A stretch of DNA of 45,861 bases from positions 1-45,861 of the IMG/VR virus record IMGVR_UViG_3300031251_000040; one strand, given 5' to 3'. The translations under genes and the position numbers were made by a program. This document shows positions 45,843 to 45,861 of this stretch, in pieces. The DNA comes from a virus. Each line of letters starts with the position of its first letter. Positions within the stretch are counted from its first letter, which is position 1. The notes beneath the pieces were generated by a model that saw nothing but the letters and a program-made list of their open reading frames with translations, ran no database searches and was not told the origin of the DNA.

Positions 45843-45861
45843 AAGAAGTTATTTGGGGAAC
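45732..45861. repeat. Terminal direct repeat, right copy
   Basis: Matches bases 1-130 apart from C at 45735 versus T at 4. It contains the end of the preceding gene and the start of the zinc-ribbon gene, which reads on at 108-347 in the left copy. This supports a circular map for the sequence. Confidence 0.95.

Noticed and set aside
1-45861. tRNA genes, integrase, CRISPR array, phage-type RNA polymerase
   Set aside because: I looked for T-arm consensus, tyrosine or serine recombinase motifs, regular short repeats with spacers, and single-subunit RNA polymerase motifs. None was seen.

Overview
The window is a complete or near-complete genome of a double-stranded DNA tailed phage with a podovirus-type virion. 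The first 130 bases recur at the end (1-130 and 45732-45861, one mismatch), so the contig closes into a circle of about 45.73 kb. The host is probably Gram-negative: there is a lipoprotein overlapping a membrane gene in spanin fashion, a second lipoprotein, and several Sec signal peptides. The exact host cannot be read from the sequence. No integrase, tRNA, CRISPR array or insertion sequence was recognised. Two small HTH regulators are present.

There are five transcription blocks. (1) From 43136, through the contig junction, to 8964 on the plus strand lie small accessory genes and then the replication genes: SNF2-type helicase, a putative DNA-binding protein, a DnaQ-like exonuclease, family A DNA polymerase and a VRR-NUC-like nuclease. 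The block ends at a strong terminator at 8975-9004. (2) From 33141 down to 9018 on the minus strand lies the virion and lysis block: TerS candidate, TerL, P22-like portal, scaffold, major capsid protein, three secreted fibre-like proteins, a lysis cluster, nozzle, adaptor, and ejection-type proteins. (3) From 33954 to 40643 on the plus strand lie an HTH regulator, a cold-shock protein, small membrane and lipoprotein genes, and a ubiquitin-like conjugation cassette. (4) From 43063 to 40712 on the minus strand is a single TOPRIM/SF3 primase-helicase. (5) The 0.8 kb between 33142 and 33953 is non-coding and repeat-bearing, and separates the divergent blocks 2 and 3.

The most striking content is the cassette at 36728-40345. 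It holds a 67-residue beta-grasp (ThiS/MoaD/ubiquitin-like) protein ending Gly-Gly-Arg-Lys, a pentapeptide-repeat protein whose C-terminal part carries an E2-like His...Cys motif, a JAMM/JAB metalloprotease with a complete metal site, and an E1/ThiF-like adenylyltransferase. Together these could mature, activate and transfer a small protein tag. The cassette resembles a reduced PRTRC or bacterial ubiquitin-like operon, but on a phage and with an apparent pentapeptide-E2 fusion. A terminator between the tag gene and the enzyme genes may keep tag levels above enzyme levels.

Other unusual points are three consecutive fibre-like proteins with Sec signal peptides, several genes whose best promoter places the transcription start on or next to the start codon (leaderless mRNAs), a sigma-54-like promoter before the block-3 operon, and a glycine-rich repeat protein next to a DUF6948-like gene.
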